Positions 12,954 through 24,565 of a stretch of DNA of 64,000 nt are shown piece by piece; the stretch's first letter is position 1, and each line of letters starts with the position of its first letter. Below the pieces are notes generated by a model that saw only the letters and a program-made list of their open reading frames with translations, had not been told where the DNA came from and did not search any database. Origin of the DNA: Hydractinia symbiolongicarpus (taxonomy: Eukaryota; Cnidaria; Hydrozoa; Anthoathecata; Hydractiniidae); contig NC_079886.1 of NCBI RefSeq assembly GCF_029227915.1, positions 10,561,501 to 10,625,500 of the forward strand, read 5' to 3'. The position numbers were made by a program, and so were the translations under genes.

Positions 12954-13400
12954 TTAAAGTAAGCATATCATAAGTAACGTGCAACCTGTTACCCAACTCG
13001 CTGTGAATGCTACTTTTACGTACTGTTTATATCTTCCATATTTTTTCACGTAATCTCGGAAGTTTTTCCGTGTCACTTTTCTCGTTTGTGATTTCTTTTT
13101 CAACTTGTTTTTACATTTAACCTTTAAATCTACTAACAACGACTTTTCGTCACATTTTAACGTTATCTCGGATGGTTGCAACGTTACGCCTGCCGGTAAC
13201 GGTGTTTCGAATACTTCAAAAGAGATGTTTTCGTTCCAAGCCATGTGTATATGACGTTTTTCTATCTCGTAATCCAGTGATAATCTTCGTGCAGTGATAC
13301 ATCGGTGTACAGCATGGCTTTCATTAGCCATTCTTACAACAAATCTCTTCCAGCCTACTAAACGTTTTTCGTGTTTAACCTTATTTAAAGTATCAAGCAA
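12954..13400 (-). CDS. Unrecognised small ORF, possible terminal exon, hydrophobic C-terminus
   Basis: Open for 148 codons, but the first codon is TTG and an in-frame TAA lies just upstream. Either translation starts at the internal ATG that opens MANESHAVHR (about 125 residues), or this is the last exon of a spliced gene entering at an AG near 13380. The protein is basic (KCKNKLKKKSQTRKVTRKN) and ends in a moderately hydrophobic stretch, VAFTASWVTGCTLLMICLL, that could be a C-terminal membrane anchor. It converges on the golgin gene. I do not recognise a family. Composition looks coding, but no upstream exon or promoter was identified. Confidence 0.4.
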   Translation of the reverse strand: MLDTLNKVKHEKRLVGWKRFVVRMANESHAVHRCITARRLSLDYEIEKRHIHMAWNENISFEVFETPLPAGVTLQPSEITLKCDEKSLLVDLKVKCKNKLKKKSQTRKVTRKNFRDYVKKYGRYKQYVKVAFTASWVTGCTLLMICLL

Positions 13401-15739
13401 ATTTCTTTTTTAATTTGTGCTTAGTTTTCTCAAATCACAACAAAAGATAGTGGGCACCAGGCTGTTAATGTTTTGTTTGATATAATCTAACATTTTTTGT
13501 TTATTATTTATCGTTCATATAATATATTTTATGTTCGTTGTTGACATCTGCTACCAACCCGTGCGGATAAACGTTCGAAACAAGATCTATCACGACTGTT
13601 TTCCTTTTCCTGCTTATACGAGCTAACCAATTTGTTTTTAAAGTGTAGATAAAAGTCGTGTCGGTGTGTGTGACCAAGGAAGTAGGCGGGTGAGGCGTGT
13701 AAGGTGTATATAAGTAAACAAAAATAACATAACAATAGAACAGATAAGCAGGCTAATTAGTTAAATACGAACAAATAGTAAAATAACGAAGAGATTTCAT
13801 CCCCGTTGATATTAATTCGTCGATACTTTTTTCAGTTTTTATATTGAGTGGAAACTCGTTTTCAAGAAGCATTTAACACGAGGCTGGTTCATTAAGTTCT
13901 TTATTGGCGCAGATGTTAAATAAATATTTGATGACGACAATGTTTGACGCTGAAACGAGGCTCTAGTTATAAAGAAATTGAAGAGAAAATTTTTTGCGGA
14001 TAATAATATATTTTAAAGAGAAAGGTAGTCACGTTAAGGGTATTGAGTAATAAAACATCAAATATGATTCCGCGAATATGTTTTTTAAGCGTGAAATAAT
14101 ACGCCAAAACTCCTAAAAATGTCAATTTGCGAAAATAACATTTACTGGAAATTACTTATTTGCTCTTTGTTTTTTCTGTTTAATAAAAATTTGTAATTTA
14201 CAAATCTTTTTGTTGTTGGTAAAAATGGATACTGAATTTCGCAATATTTGTTAATTGATTGCATTCGTTTTTGTTACTTGATTTAAATAATGGTCAGGCT
14301 CATTTTAGTCCCCAGAACTCTTTAAGATTAAAACCTCGAAAGTACTTTCGAGTTTATCTTAAAGAGATCTGGGGTCGAGTACGAATCAGGCTCTGTGATT
14401 ACAGCAAGTTCAATTAAAGGCTAACTAATCACAATAGGCCAGGTATAAAATAAAATCGCTAAAAAGTACCAGCAGATTCGTAAAAATTTAACAGTAAGCT
14501 GAAAATATCCAACTTTTATATCCTTTAGGGAGTTTTTGTTCTTAATGTACAGCAACAATCGGCGACAAAACTTAGTTGAGAAAAAATAAGTTGGTTGAAG
14601 ATAGTTGGTTGGTAAAAAAAAAGAGTTTGTTGAAAATTTTAGTATTGTAGATGTTGGTCACTGAACTAAAATTCTCGACACTTTTCATCGAGTTTTCGTC
14701 TATACTGAAAAGTTACAGCGTAAAGTTGTTTAAAGTGTTTTTGCACCAAAAAAATTTTTTGCCGACAAAATATTTGACAACTTTATCCATTTACGTAGAA
14801 AAGTTACTGAAAAACGAAAAAATAACCGAAATAAGGATTTTTAGAAATGGATAAGTGACAAATATTTTGTTGGCCAAAAATTTAATGCCAAGCAATTAGT
14901 AGTACGTAGGTTGTAATGTTCTTTTTTCATTATTTGTAACACTGAAATTTGTAGGCGCATTAATTTTCCCTCAATCAGGGAAAAATGGATAAAACTAATT
15001 ACATCAAGTCAATTAAATGAAGCCAAACGGTTTGAACATTTGCACCAGTAAAATACCCAATAGTACATTGAGGAAGAAACAGTCTCAGTTTCACATTTTA
15101 CAGCACCTCACCCCATATAAGTGCAACTTACGAAGCAGCGACGTATACATTTAAATATAAGCCCACTCTAGCGTCAGCCAATTATTTGCTAATTTTTTCA
15201 TGTAAAAGATGATTTTACAGTCAATAAATGGGAAAGTTTTTTTTTTGTTCTGTGTAACATATTATATTCCCTGATTGGATGCTATTGTTTTCCTGTATAC
15301 GTCCACCTATGTATAAATCCAGCATTTTTTTTTTAACCAATTGCCCGTGTTTGAACCCACAAAAGAAAGATTATAAATTTGTATAAACCCAAGGCTCGTT
15401 TTCGAAGTTTGCGGTATTCTTTTTTCCAGTAGATCCGACACTTCCATGATCAGACGAAAGTTTAAACCTCCATAATTGAAAAAAAGACATTTATTTTTCA
15501 TTAAATATATACTAATGAACTTGAATATAATAATCCAAATAAATATAAGATAATACAGAATAATACAACATAAATAAAATAACGCGGATGCGCTTACAAG
15601 ATTATTAAAGTCAATTTAAAGAATAGAACTCTTCTTAATTTAAACAATAATTCAGACATAATATCATAATGTCAATACTTATCTTACAATACATACATAA
15701 GATTTATACACAAGTGGAAACTCCACTATCCATTGAACA
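13401..15739. other. Intergenic DNA with a palindromic element, otherwise nothing seen
   Basis: About 2.3 kb of AT-rich sequence. The only structured item is the hairpin around 14305-14382, listed separately. Open frames at 13529-13735 (-), 14651-14854 (+) and 15307-15501 (-) are short and low-complexity, and I do not call them. A TATATAAG motif lies at about 13706 on +, but no gene follows it. Confidence 0.5.
14305..14382. repeat. Palindromic hairpin element
   Basis: The sequence is an inverted repeat centred between 14343 and 14344. Arms share CTCTTTAAGAT and CTCGAAAGT with a few mismatches and extend out to a CCCCAGA block on each side. This is typical of a tiny foldback/MITE copy. No internal coding. 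Confidence 0.6.
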
Positions 15740-16208
15740 TTAAAGAATAATCACCATCAACACGATAGCACATGCAACAATACAAGTCGTTCCAGTTGAC
15801 ATTTTTCCGCATTTAATCAAGCGTAACATTTGGATAATTTTTCTTGAGCGACTTCGCTTAATATTTCTTGAAACAGGAACCTCTCTTATGAAATAGGGCC
15901 GGCCATTTACTCTTCCTTGTGATTCTGTACACGGCTGTGCTTGGTGCGATAGTAAGGACAGTGTTTCATTTGAGTGACAACTCGGTGCACATGAAGGGCC
16001 CACAAATGGAAGTACTTGACGATGTTGCGGGGGTAATTCAGTTGAAGGATACGAAGGAGATAACCATGGTGCGTCAACTTCATCTTGACATGTGTCACAA
16101 GTGGTCCTACATGAGACATAATCCAGCAGTAACGGAGGTGCACTTGGTTGCACACTCTCAAACAACAGCGGTATGGGAGACATTTTAATTATCGTTTCGA
16201 TGTTAATT
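15740..16208 (-). CDS. Short Pro-rich, probably tail-anchored membrane protein (coding exon)
   Basis: The coding exon begins after a clean acceptor (TTTTTATAG, exon from 16208 downward). The ATG lies at 16183-16181 within AAAATG, and TAA at 15742-15740, giving 147 residues. N-terminal half: Pro/Ser/Cys-rich, with a PSAPP motif near residue 13 and several paired cysteines. Then a basic segment (RNIKRSRSRKIIQ), and a single hydrophobic C-terminal stretch, TTCIVACAIVLMVIIL, reaching the stop codon. That layout fits a tail-anchored protein with its body in the cytosol; PSAP-type motifs can bind TSG101 of ESCRT-I, but that role is conjecture. A leader exon ends at 16637 before a consensus donor (GTGAGT), and a TATA motif lies about 30 nt farther upstream, which supports a real two-exon gene. 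Family not recognised. Confidence 0.6.
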
Positions 16209-16636
16209 CTATAAAAACACAAAAGCAAAATGTTATTATTTGATGAATTACTTTAAATTTACAAATTTCTGCAGAAAGAAATTTTAGAATAAACATTTCA
16301 CTCGTGAAATTAAATCCCCACGAAAAAAGGTTTTTTGCTTGATTCGTGAAAATAAATTCTCGCAAATTTTTTGTTGCTTAATTCGCGAAATCAATTCTGC
16401 TAAAAAAGAGCAGGTTTTGTTCCAAAACTTAGATAAGTTACAAATTTGCAAAAAACAAGAAGTGTTCTATTATGGAAATTGATTTATTAGGAGCCTATCA
16501 ATGGTTTCTTCAAATCATGCTGATTTAATTCTTGTACAAGTAGATGCTATTGTTTGCAATATATTAAAGTAGTTAAAGCCACCCTTTATAAATTATTTAT
16601 TCTTTCTATAAACTTTTTAAAATTATATCAACTCAC

Positions 16637-16700
16637 CTAATATCAACTGTCGGCCAGATAATCTCACAATTGGCTCTACATGCAACAAGCCCTTTATATA
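16637..16700 (-). promoter_or_regulatory. TATA box and non-coding leader exon of the tail-anchored protein gene
   Basis: On the minus strand TATATAAA (16700-16693) is followed about 30 nt downstream by a short segment that ends in GATATTAG and then GTGAGT (donor at 16636). The intron would run 16636-16209. The exact transcription start, near 16665, is inferred from TATA spacing. Confidence 0.5.
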
Positions 16701-17474
16701 CACTTCATTGAAATGAGGGAATTTCCACCTGTACATTATTCCCTCTTTTTAATTTATACTTCCTCATATCCCAGTTGCAGAGCGAGGTTCTAATTTCTCA
16801 GAAAAATTAATTTTTTTAAAAAAACATAATTTTGTTTAGTTATATCTATGCATTTGTAACATTGTAGAGGTTTCACTAAAATTCTTTTCTTTTTAATTGT
16901 AGCGGTGGTACACCACTGTCATCCTCTTACACACCTGTGCTCAGCCAATCACAAACAAATAAACAAACAAACAAGCACTAGAAATTATTACAAACAAGAA
17001 AATGGAAAGCAGCATTTAAAAATATTTTAACGCACTGTAGACAGCATTTAAAGAAACACAAGGGAAAAACAACAACAATAAAAACAACGAAAACAACATC
17101 AAAAAACAACAAATCAAAAAAAAAAAAAAATGTTCAATGAAAGTCAAGACCACTGTAAATAAATCTTTTGACACGAAATAACATGTACTTTGAACAAGCG
17201 TAGTTCAAATACATAGCTTTAATTAACTTCGTAACACATTTGCTTACATTTATTTTGCTGGCTACTCAACATTTAGGGTCGTGAAGTGAAGTACCAATAA
17301 GACCTACCTAATACTGAGTCAGCTGCTTAAGAAGTAAAAAAATACATTAAAAACATGGCTACAATTGCGGGTCATTTTCCTGACTTAAAAATTATTTGAA
17401 ACTAATAAATTAAAACATACCGCTTAAAATATGGTTTTATTATTATTTACAAAAATATATTTACAAAGAATTTC
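16701..17474. other. Intergenic, A-rich low-complexity block, probable GPD1 3' UTR
   Basis: Contains an AAC/AAA-rich tract at about 16955-17135 with a long A run near 17118. A minus-strand AATAAA (TTTATT on +, near 17436) sits just beyond the GPD1 stop and could serve as its polyadenylation signal. Confidence 0.4.
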
Positions 17475-20400
17475 CTAGAAATGATCTCTCAATGTCTTGA
17501 CAAGATGCTCAGGTGATTCCCCTTCGTAACAAATACGATATATGGATGTAAACAAAGGGAATCTAAAATGGAAATAAGATGACTGAGTTATAGGATATTT
17601 CCCTTTTTTTGCATAGTCAGCACATTTGTTACACGATGTTGCATCAGCTCAAAGATAACAATCGCAAGAAATAATACGTTTCGTACAGAAATAAAAATTC
17701 AAATTTCTAAGAACAAACCGACCTATCTCCGCGATACGTATGTTTTTTTTACCCTATAGCGAAAAGTAAAATCACCACTGACTTTTCCCGCAAGTTAGAA
17801 AAAACTTAAAATATCTGCTCTATTTGCTTGCACGACTTTCCTAATTTAAATAGGATCTTTAAATGCACTAGAACCCCTTCGCAGGACCCTTGTTGATAAC
17901 AGTACTAATAGGAACTGAAGAGGATATCCTGGGTAAACACTTTCAATAATAACATCAATAATACCTTTGCTCCACACCTTTCTCCTGCAAAATTTTATAA
18001 ACTTGCAGAGCTGTATGCGGGCCTTGTAGCTTCTGTCCATTCAGCATTTCTTTTTCTAGTTCTTCAAAAGACTAAATTTAAAACATATTATCATTTTCTC
18101 TAATTAAATCAGGAATATATTGAGGGAGATTCATTGCAGATTTTATAATACAATCAAGTTGAAATAACATAAAGTGAACCTAACACAAAAATAATATTTC
18201 CACATCACGTTAAGCGTAAAAAGTTACTTATCGGTCCTTGGAATTTCTTAAAATATTTTTTTTAGTTCTTAAGATATTCAAGTTTAAATATTTGACAAAT
18301 ATTTTATATTTCCACCTGTTATTGAAGACAAGACCATTTTTAAATTGCCAAACTATGCTCATCTCAATATATAATAACTAATATACGTCCACACTGCAAG
18401 AAAGTTTCATTTTGTGTTCTTCAGCTCTGTAAGATAGTTAAATCAAAAAAAAAAATCATTAATAATGATGTCATAAGGTCACATGGGAATATTTTTTATT
18501 TTATCCTGAAAATGAAAAAACCAAAACACATGATTATCAGCTTTTTTATCCTTTATTATACACAAAAATATCATTTCTCGTGTAAATCCAAACATTTGGT
18601 ACACTTAATGTTTTCATTTGACTCCTAGTTTTCGGTATTTTTTGACCAAGAAACGTTATACAAACATATCCACCTTGCCCGTCCTAACATGCGCTTCTGC
18701 AACTTTTCTGTTACGCCCACCGTAACACGTGGTAATCAAATCAGCCAATCCACACGATTCGAAAAACGTATCATCGTTTACTTCATCATTAAAGAGCTCC
18801 GCAAATTCTTTCATTTCGATTAATCCGAGACGAATTATTGCGGCCTTCGTATTATCGCCGTAACTATTACAAAAAATTTTATTTACGCATTTAAACGAAT
18901 AAATAATAAACAAGGTTTAAAAATGAATGAAGTTAAGCTTTTGAAACTTACTCTAATGCATCTATAATACCGGCACCGACAGCAATAGCATTCTAAAAAT
19001 AGACATTAATGAAAAAATAACATAAGAAAACAAAGTGAAAGAGAGCGTCAACCATGACAGTAATTTTGTTACTTTACACCGCAGAGCTTATTTGTACGAA
19101 ACTCTCCAATCAATAAATGAATAAAATAGCCCTACAAGCCGCGAAGGAGAACAAATTACAAGCCGCGTAGGAGAACAAATTACAATCTCTTACTTTGAGA
19201 GCGCCGCATAATTCCACTGAAAGTATATCTCGTACACAATTCACTTTAAAGTATTCACAATGAAACAAATCTTTCCACATCTGCCACAGAGATGGATCGG
19301 TACAACCTAAAATAAAATGTTACGTACAGCCTTGAATGCATCATTATACCTAGGATGATATGCTACTTAGACAGATCTATCATTACTTATTAGATACACA
19401 TGTTTAATTCCTAAACATGCTTTCACATTGCAAACAATGATTTACGTGGTGTTCTTTGTGGTATTATTACCATTGTGGTATGGTACTTTTCAAAAAAAAG
19501 AAAGTCTTGCAATGTTCATTTTACTAAGTGTATTGAAAAATAAACGGGTGCTGATTAATTTTCGAACTGATACACAATAAACACACTCTTCGATCTTGCC
19601 ACAGCTTCGCCTCATCCAGAGCTGTGTCAACCAAGCATCTACGAGGAAATAAAGTGTCTTGCACTGCAATGGCATCGTCTCTTCTCAACTTGTAACGGCT
19701 GACGTTTCAGTTGCAAACATGATACGTAACAGAACCCGCCCTGTTAAAGTTTGCACAGGACAAGAAGGAAGCAAGTTAAGAGTAACAGAATTAATCAACG
19801 AAGACAAACATCTCGCTGTTAAAAATGTCCACACTCCAACGGAGTACAGCGTCAGAAGTGTTGGACAAAATGTGCATATTGTTAGTTACCAACGGACGCC
19901 TAGATCTTTTCCTGTGAGGCTGCGTCAAAAGCCAGATAGACAAGAGTCAGGGAAAGATAAAATTAAAAACAGCGCAAAAAAAAAGAAAAACATTATTGCA
20001 GAAATTCTAGATTCAAGCAGCGACGAAATATTATGTGAAAATGACATCGAAGACAATAATAACAACGACAACAAAATGGCTCAATCAAGCGATCATGACG
20101 CATCTGGTAGGAAAAAATTAACAAAAAGGATCCGTCTTGATACAATGGTCATCTTGCCCGACAAGGACACTGAGATTAACGTGAGTGACGAAGCTACAAT
20201 GGTTGACGGTAATGAATACAGTTTCGGCACAAATAAACTTATCAAAAGCATCGCGTCAAAGGTTGATGAAAAATAGATTTAATGTGGTTATTTCACAGGT
20301 TACGTAATATGTAGCGGTTTCCATTACTAGTTCATACATCATTGGTTGTACTACATATCGGTATTCGTAGGATTATGCCAAACAAAAATTATATAAATTA

Positions 20401-23072
20401 GAGTTTTTTTGAAGTAAAAAATTCATAACTTCATTGAGATTTTAATAATTATAATTATGCGGTTTATAAAAACACGGAACAAATTTACAATTTGGCATTT
20501 AAAAATACACTTTTAACATCTTAATGGCTTCGCGTGGATTCACCTCTTTGTAAATTTCCTTCATAAACGAACGAAAATTAAAAAATCCACGTGTAGTCAG
20601 CTGTTTTCTTCTGCGGAAAGATAAAAGGTTATGCTACAGCTCAGCCATGGACAGCCCTTCCCACTGAAAAAATCTCTGTTGACTTTGTGGCTTAGCACAC
20701 ACATTTATACATTCAGGGGAAAGATAAAACTGTTATTTTAAAGTATAGCCAAAAATGATGTTGTTATCCATTTTCTCCAATAAGAAGGTAAACATGGCCT
20801 TCAACAGTCGGAAAGGATTTTTCTCGATTTTTTCAAAGAACAAGACGTGTTATCCATGAGTTCTAGGCGAGGATCCTACAATAATTCTCTGACTCTTATT
20901 CCAATGAAGTATAAAATCAAATGAGCAAAAAAAAAAAAAAAATGTACAACAATCTATACAACGAACAAAAAAGTAATACTATTAAAAGCTGTATTTGTTT
21001 GTTCTTGCGAAAGCTTGTGGCAGCCATTATTACCATTTAAGTAGAAGTATGAAGTGTTAAAATCTGGAAAAAGAAAAGAACCCGGGGTACAAGTAACCCT
21101 GCACATTATCTTTTCAAGTGCTGCAATTATGATGAATCGAATCGGACTTTAAACCCACGATCGCTCGCTTATCTCATATTCGCACCGTTGTTCCTATAGC
21201 AATGAACCCGATGGCTTTATGAAAGGCATGCTTTAAATTGATGCAGGGCTGCGATTTTAGCTAACCAACTTTTCTGACTATTCGGTTACTCTTAGAAGCA
21301 TTTATACAAGTTTCAAAATAGAAGAGAAAGAAAAAAGGAAAAACACAAAATAAGCCATACAAAACAATCTTCTTTTCATAAACTTCTCAAACATGAAAAG
21401 ATCAGAACCATTTTTTTTACTATTGGTAAACATGCTACAATCTCGCTAGAAACGATAAAACATAAGACTTACCAATGGTGGTTTCACAGAACTGTTCATC
21501 AGCCACTTCGTGTGCTAGATTCGCTCCCATTAATGCACTGCAGTTTATGTTAAGGGCGCGTGCAATAACATCAGACATTCGTTCCATGCTAACAGAAACA
21601 TGACTTAATCCCTGTGAAACAAAAAGTAAAGACTCCTTAACAAGATATAAATGGTGGTATTTACCCTTGCTTTTACAGTTCCAAAAAAACTCATCATTGT
21701 GAAAGATTTCAAAATATTAAGCAAGGCAAATGAGCCTCTACAGGACCACACAACGTTGAGTTATTTAATGGATTTAAAAATGGTATCACCATTCATAGGT
21801 CAACCTGATTCATTTAATGTCTGACATAACCAATATGAGAAGAAACAGCATCCAGTGAAGCTTGTCTAGTCACATTGGTAATACCAGAAGATATAAAAAA
21901 ACAGTTTTTAACAACCGGACAGACCAATTCCAGTATAATACAATGTACTTCTGGGTAAGAAGTATCAAAGCACCCATAATACCAGGTAGATTTTTGTTAA
22001 AATAAATGTATAATCACACCTTGATTAGTGATATTCCAACAGCATCAGGTTGTAAGTTGCCTTTCATTTGTTTACAAATTGGCACAACAAACTAAAAGTA
22101 TTAAATTATTGCAAAACAAACTAGAACTAACAGATGTAGGCAGAACAAACTAATACATCTTCGACATGATTAACAAAACAAAAATGAATTATAATTTCTG
22201 AAAATATGTCTAACCTGATGCGGAATGCAAAATATTAAAACATTTGCATCCTTGCAAGCATCAATCAAGCTTGGCACAGCATACTGAAAAAAACAAATTA
22301 GTCTCAGCTACTGTGTTTGATATGCAATATACGCGAGTCCGCTGAAAACGGCGATATTCAACAGAATATAGAGAAACTCACCACATTCTCAGGAAGTTTC
22401 ACTCCAGGCAAGTACTTCACGTTCTCATGTTGAGTGTTAATAATTTCTGACAACTTATTTCCATTCACAATCTCCTCATACACATACATGTTGACTGTTC
22501 TCTCGAAATTTGGAAATCTCACTACATTGTTGCCAATGATCTTTGCTATAGCAGACCCCCTGGGAAAAACAGCTCAGGTTGAGGAAGCATATCAGAAACA
22601 CAAGCAGAAACAAGAACAGAAGCAAAAAAAAAAAAAACTATAGTAGAAATAGCAACAACAACGACAACAGTAAAATTAAAATAAACAACAACAATAACAA
22701 CAAAATCAACAACAACACAAACAACAACAAAAACAGCGATATCAACATGGAAATTTGCAAATAAATCAAAATAAATCAGCAAATCAAGACAACTTTAGAT
22801 TTTCAGAACTCAGAAATTTCAGAAAGACTTCTTAGCCGGTTGCTACAAGAAACTTCCAATAAGATGAAATTTCGATCTTGATTTTCTTTACGAATTTTAT
22901 ACAAATTAAAGCTGAAACATTACTTAACTTTCGTAGTCATTTGATTTACTTGGTAATGTCTAAATATTTTCATATTTGTAAGTAACAGGTAAGTGTAACA
23001 AAAAGAGTAGTAAAGTACTTACCAATTGCCAGAGCCTACCAAGCAAACTTTGCGTAAAACTTGTTGTGACAT
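17475..23072 (-). CDS. GPD1: Glycerol-3-phosphate dehydrogenase [NAD+], cytosolic, 10 coding exons
   Basis: Catalyses reversible reduction of dihydroxyacetone phosphate to sn-glycerol 3-phosphate with NADH, linking glycolysis to glycerolipid synthesis and the glycerophosphate shuttle. Exons from 5' to 3': 23072-23023, 22559-22382, 22283-22215, 22091-22020, 21611-21473, 19306-19194, 18992-18952, 18863-18674, 18071-17965, 17562-17475. All phases agree, and the total encodes 348 residues, the family's usual length (349 in human). Visible signatures: NAD-binding loop GSGNWGSA at residues 13-20; [28 protein letters not shown]; catalytic-lysine motif ELCGALK (Lys207) next to NAIAVGAG; and substrate/NAD motifs YGDNTKAA (about 222-229) and CYGGRNRK (about 267-274). 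The ninth exon has the conserved [10 protein letters not shown] separate 5' leader exon or trans-splice acceptor lies at 23119. Nothing is missing, so the gene is probably functional. Confidence 0.97.
19307..21472. other. Large GPD1 intron
   Basis: Hosts the plus-strand open frame at 19719-20276. The rest (20277-21472) is AT-rich with an A-run near 20927-20942 and no other motif seen. Just inside the adjoining intron at 19129-19186, a 27-bp segment (AAGCCGCGAAGGAGAACAAA) is tandemly duplicated with one change. Confidence 0.5.
19719..20276 (+). CDS. Possible nested single-exon gene in a GPD1 intron, unknown nuclear-like protein
   Basis: The 2.2-kb intron 19307-21472 of the minus-strand GPD1 gene holds a plus-strand frame of 185 codons from ATG ([13 protein letters not shown]). 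The frame is also open upstream to 19659, but only from TTG. A good acceptor (polypyrimidine then TTTCAG, exon from 19709) lies just before the ATG, so a leader exon is possible. The protein is hydrophilic: a basic N-terminal third, a Lys cluster ([12 protein letters not shown]) that could be a nuclear localisation signal, an acidic Ser/Asp/Asn tract (SSSDE, then EDNNNNDN), and a second basic patch ([10 protein letters not shown]). No family recognised. A decayed exon or chance open frame cannot be excluded. Confidence 0.42.
   Translation: MIRNRTRPVKVCTGQEGSKLRVTELINEDKHLAVKNVHTPTEYSVRSVGQNVHIVSYQRTPRSFPVRLRQKPDRQESGKDKIKNSAKKKKNIIAEILDSSSDEILCENDIEDNNNNDNKMAQSSDHDASGRKKLTKRIRLDTMVILPDKDTEINVSDEATMVDGNEYSFGTNKLIKSIASKVDEK
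22612..22760. repeat. A-rich / AAC-AAT microsatellite in GPD1 intron 1
   Basis: Imperfect trinucleotide-like tract (AACAACAACAATAACAACAA) following a run of A. The open frames in this block on both strands are low-complexity artefacts. Confidence 0.8.
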
Positions 23073-23073
23073 T

Positions 23074-23119
23074 CTACCATGTCAAAGCACCACCAAAAAT
23101 TTCCAACATTTATTCTAAC
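23074..23119 (-). promoter_or_regulatory. GPD1 leader with acceptor site and a short upstream ORF
   Basis: A strong acceptor (TTTTTGTGTTGCAG, exon from 23119) precedes the GPD1 start by 47 nt. The leader contains an upstream ATG at 23109-23107 opening an 11-codon frame that ends in TAG at 23076-23074, directly before the GPD1 ATG. The acceptor could join a non-coding first exon or take a trans-spliced leader; the sequence cannot tell which. Confidence 0.45.
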
Positions 23120-24565
23120 CTGCAACACAAAAAGTGCCTGAAAATCACCACAAAAGTTTACTCCTGTGGTTTCCAGGTGATCGCACATGGTCAAACATTC
23201 TGACTATTTGTTGACAGTTGAAGCACTTTGAGAGAAAAACAATGCTCTTTAGAAACTTATGAAACCCTATTAAATTATTTTTGTGAACAGATCCAATTTT
23301 TTCACGTGTACAAAATGTTTTAATTTTCTCCAAGTAAGTAAGCTGCTTATAATCATGCCTCGTTAGTGTTTGCATCATGACACAATTATTAACCTACGTA
23401 GAAATCAAACAAAAAGGCTGTAGCCATGAACTGTAAATTAATTGCTGTACAATCTTGTAAGCCTATATCAGAGGCCAATTTGATTTGAAATCTTGAATTT
23501 ATATACTACAGACTAGTAAGAGAGACAAGGCTTAGTAGCCTGGCTAATTCAGACAAAACCCAATGTGGGTAGACAAAACATTTATACATATTTTAGCTTA
23601 CACCACCAGCTAGCAACCTACTGGGAACTGCAATTAACATGAGCTAAACTAATTTAGCTCCATTAAAAAAAAACAACTGTTTCAAACATAGCTTTTTTAC
23701 TTTGTTATCACATCAAAGTTCACAAAAACTAAAGTTTAGTATGCATACTTTACAAAAGTAAGTACATTTTACTCATGTGAATCAGGAAGAAATGAGACAA
23801 AATATACTATGGTGTATATCCTCCAGAGGATATGAAAATTAACAAACCCTAAAACAAGGAGCAATTTTACAGTTAAAAATATATTTTCATCGACATACAT
23901 CTCAAGATAGGATGGAAATTTCCCAAATATTATATGGATTGCTGAATACAAGATCCACATATTGCATACATTTCAAAAACTGCTATATATCCAACATAGA
24001 TTTTTCATACAGTTTTCATTATAAACTATCATACACTACCTCAAACATACAGATAACAGTTTTTATAAATAAAATTTTTCTTTCAAAACGATCCAAGATC
24101 AAATCTATACCAATAAGACAAAGAGACCGGTCACAATTACAAGAAGGTGCAACAACAACTTTATGAAGAAGGTTGTACATGTAAAATTACATTATGTGTC
24201 GATGTGGTTGAAATTTTTTTGTTGTTGATTGAAGATCATCAGTGCAAATTAAAAAAAGATTTTACTCTTTCCCTTAATTCTCCTTAATTTAGGAGCAATA
24301 TTTGGACTTTGCATTGATATGTTGCTTTAATTTGAATCTGACTTTATATGTTTATTTTTTTAACACAACAAATTGATACATCCAATTGCACAATATTCTT
24401 ACCGCTGTGTAAAGAACAGTTCTTTTTATAACACTCATCTTTTATTCCCGTACTCTTTCAGAAAACATCCAATACGATTAAAAACAACAATGCAGGCATT
24501 GCAAAGGGTTAAAACAAAACAAAAACAAAACAAAAACAACTGTGTGCAGATTAATATAAGTATAA
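23120..24565. other. Interval between GPD1 and the J-protein gene
   Basis: Both flanking genes run leftward, so this holds the DNAJB-type gene's 3' UTR and the upstream region of GPD1. It is AT-rich. Short frames at 23769-23960 (-), 23912-24166 (+) and 24373-24726 (+) show no protein signature; the last is antisense to the final J-protein exon. Confidence 0.5.

Noticed and set aside
15907-16188. ORFs on both strands overlapping the tail-anchored protein exon
   Set aside because: Out-of-frame shadows; only the frame with a splice acceptor, AAAATG start and C-terminal anchor is supported.
22546-22782. Val-rich minus-strand ORF and Asn/Lys-rich plus-strand ORF
   Set aside because: Translations of an AAC/AAT microsatellite overlapping a GPD1 exon.
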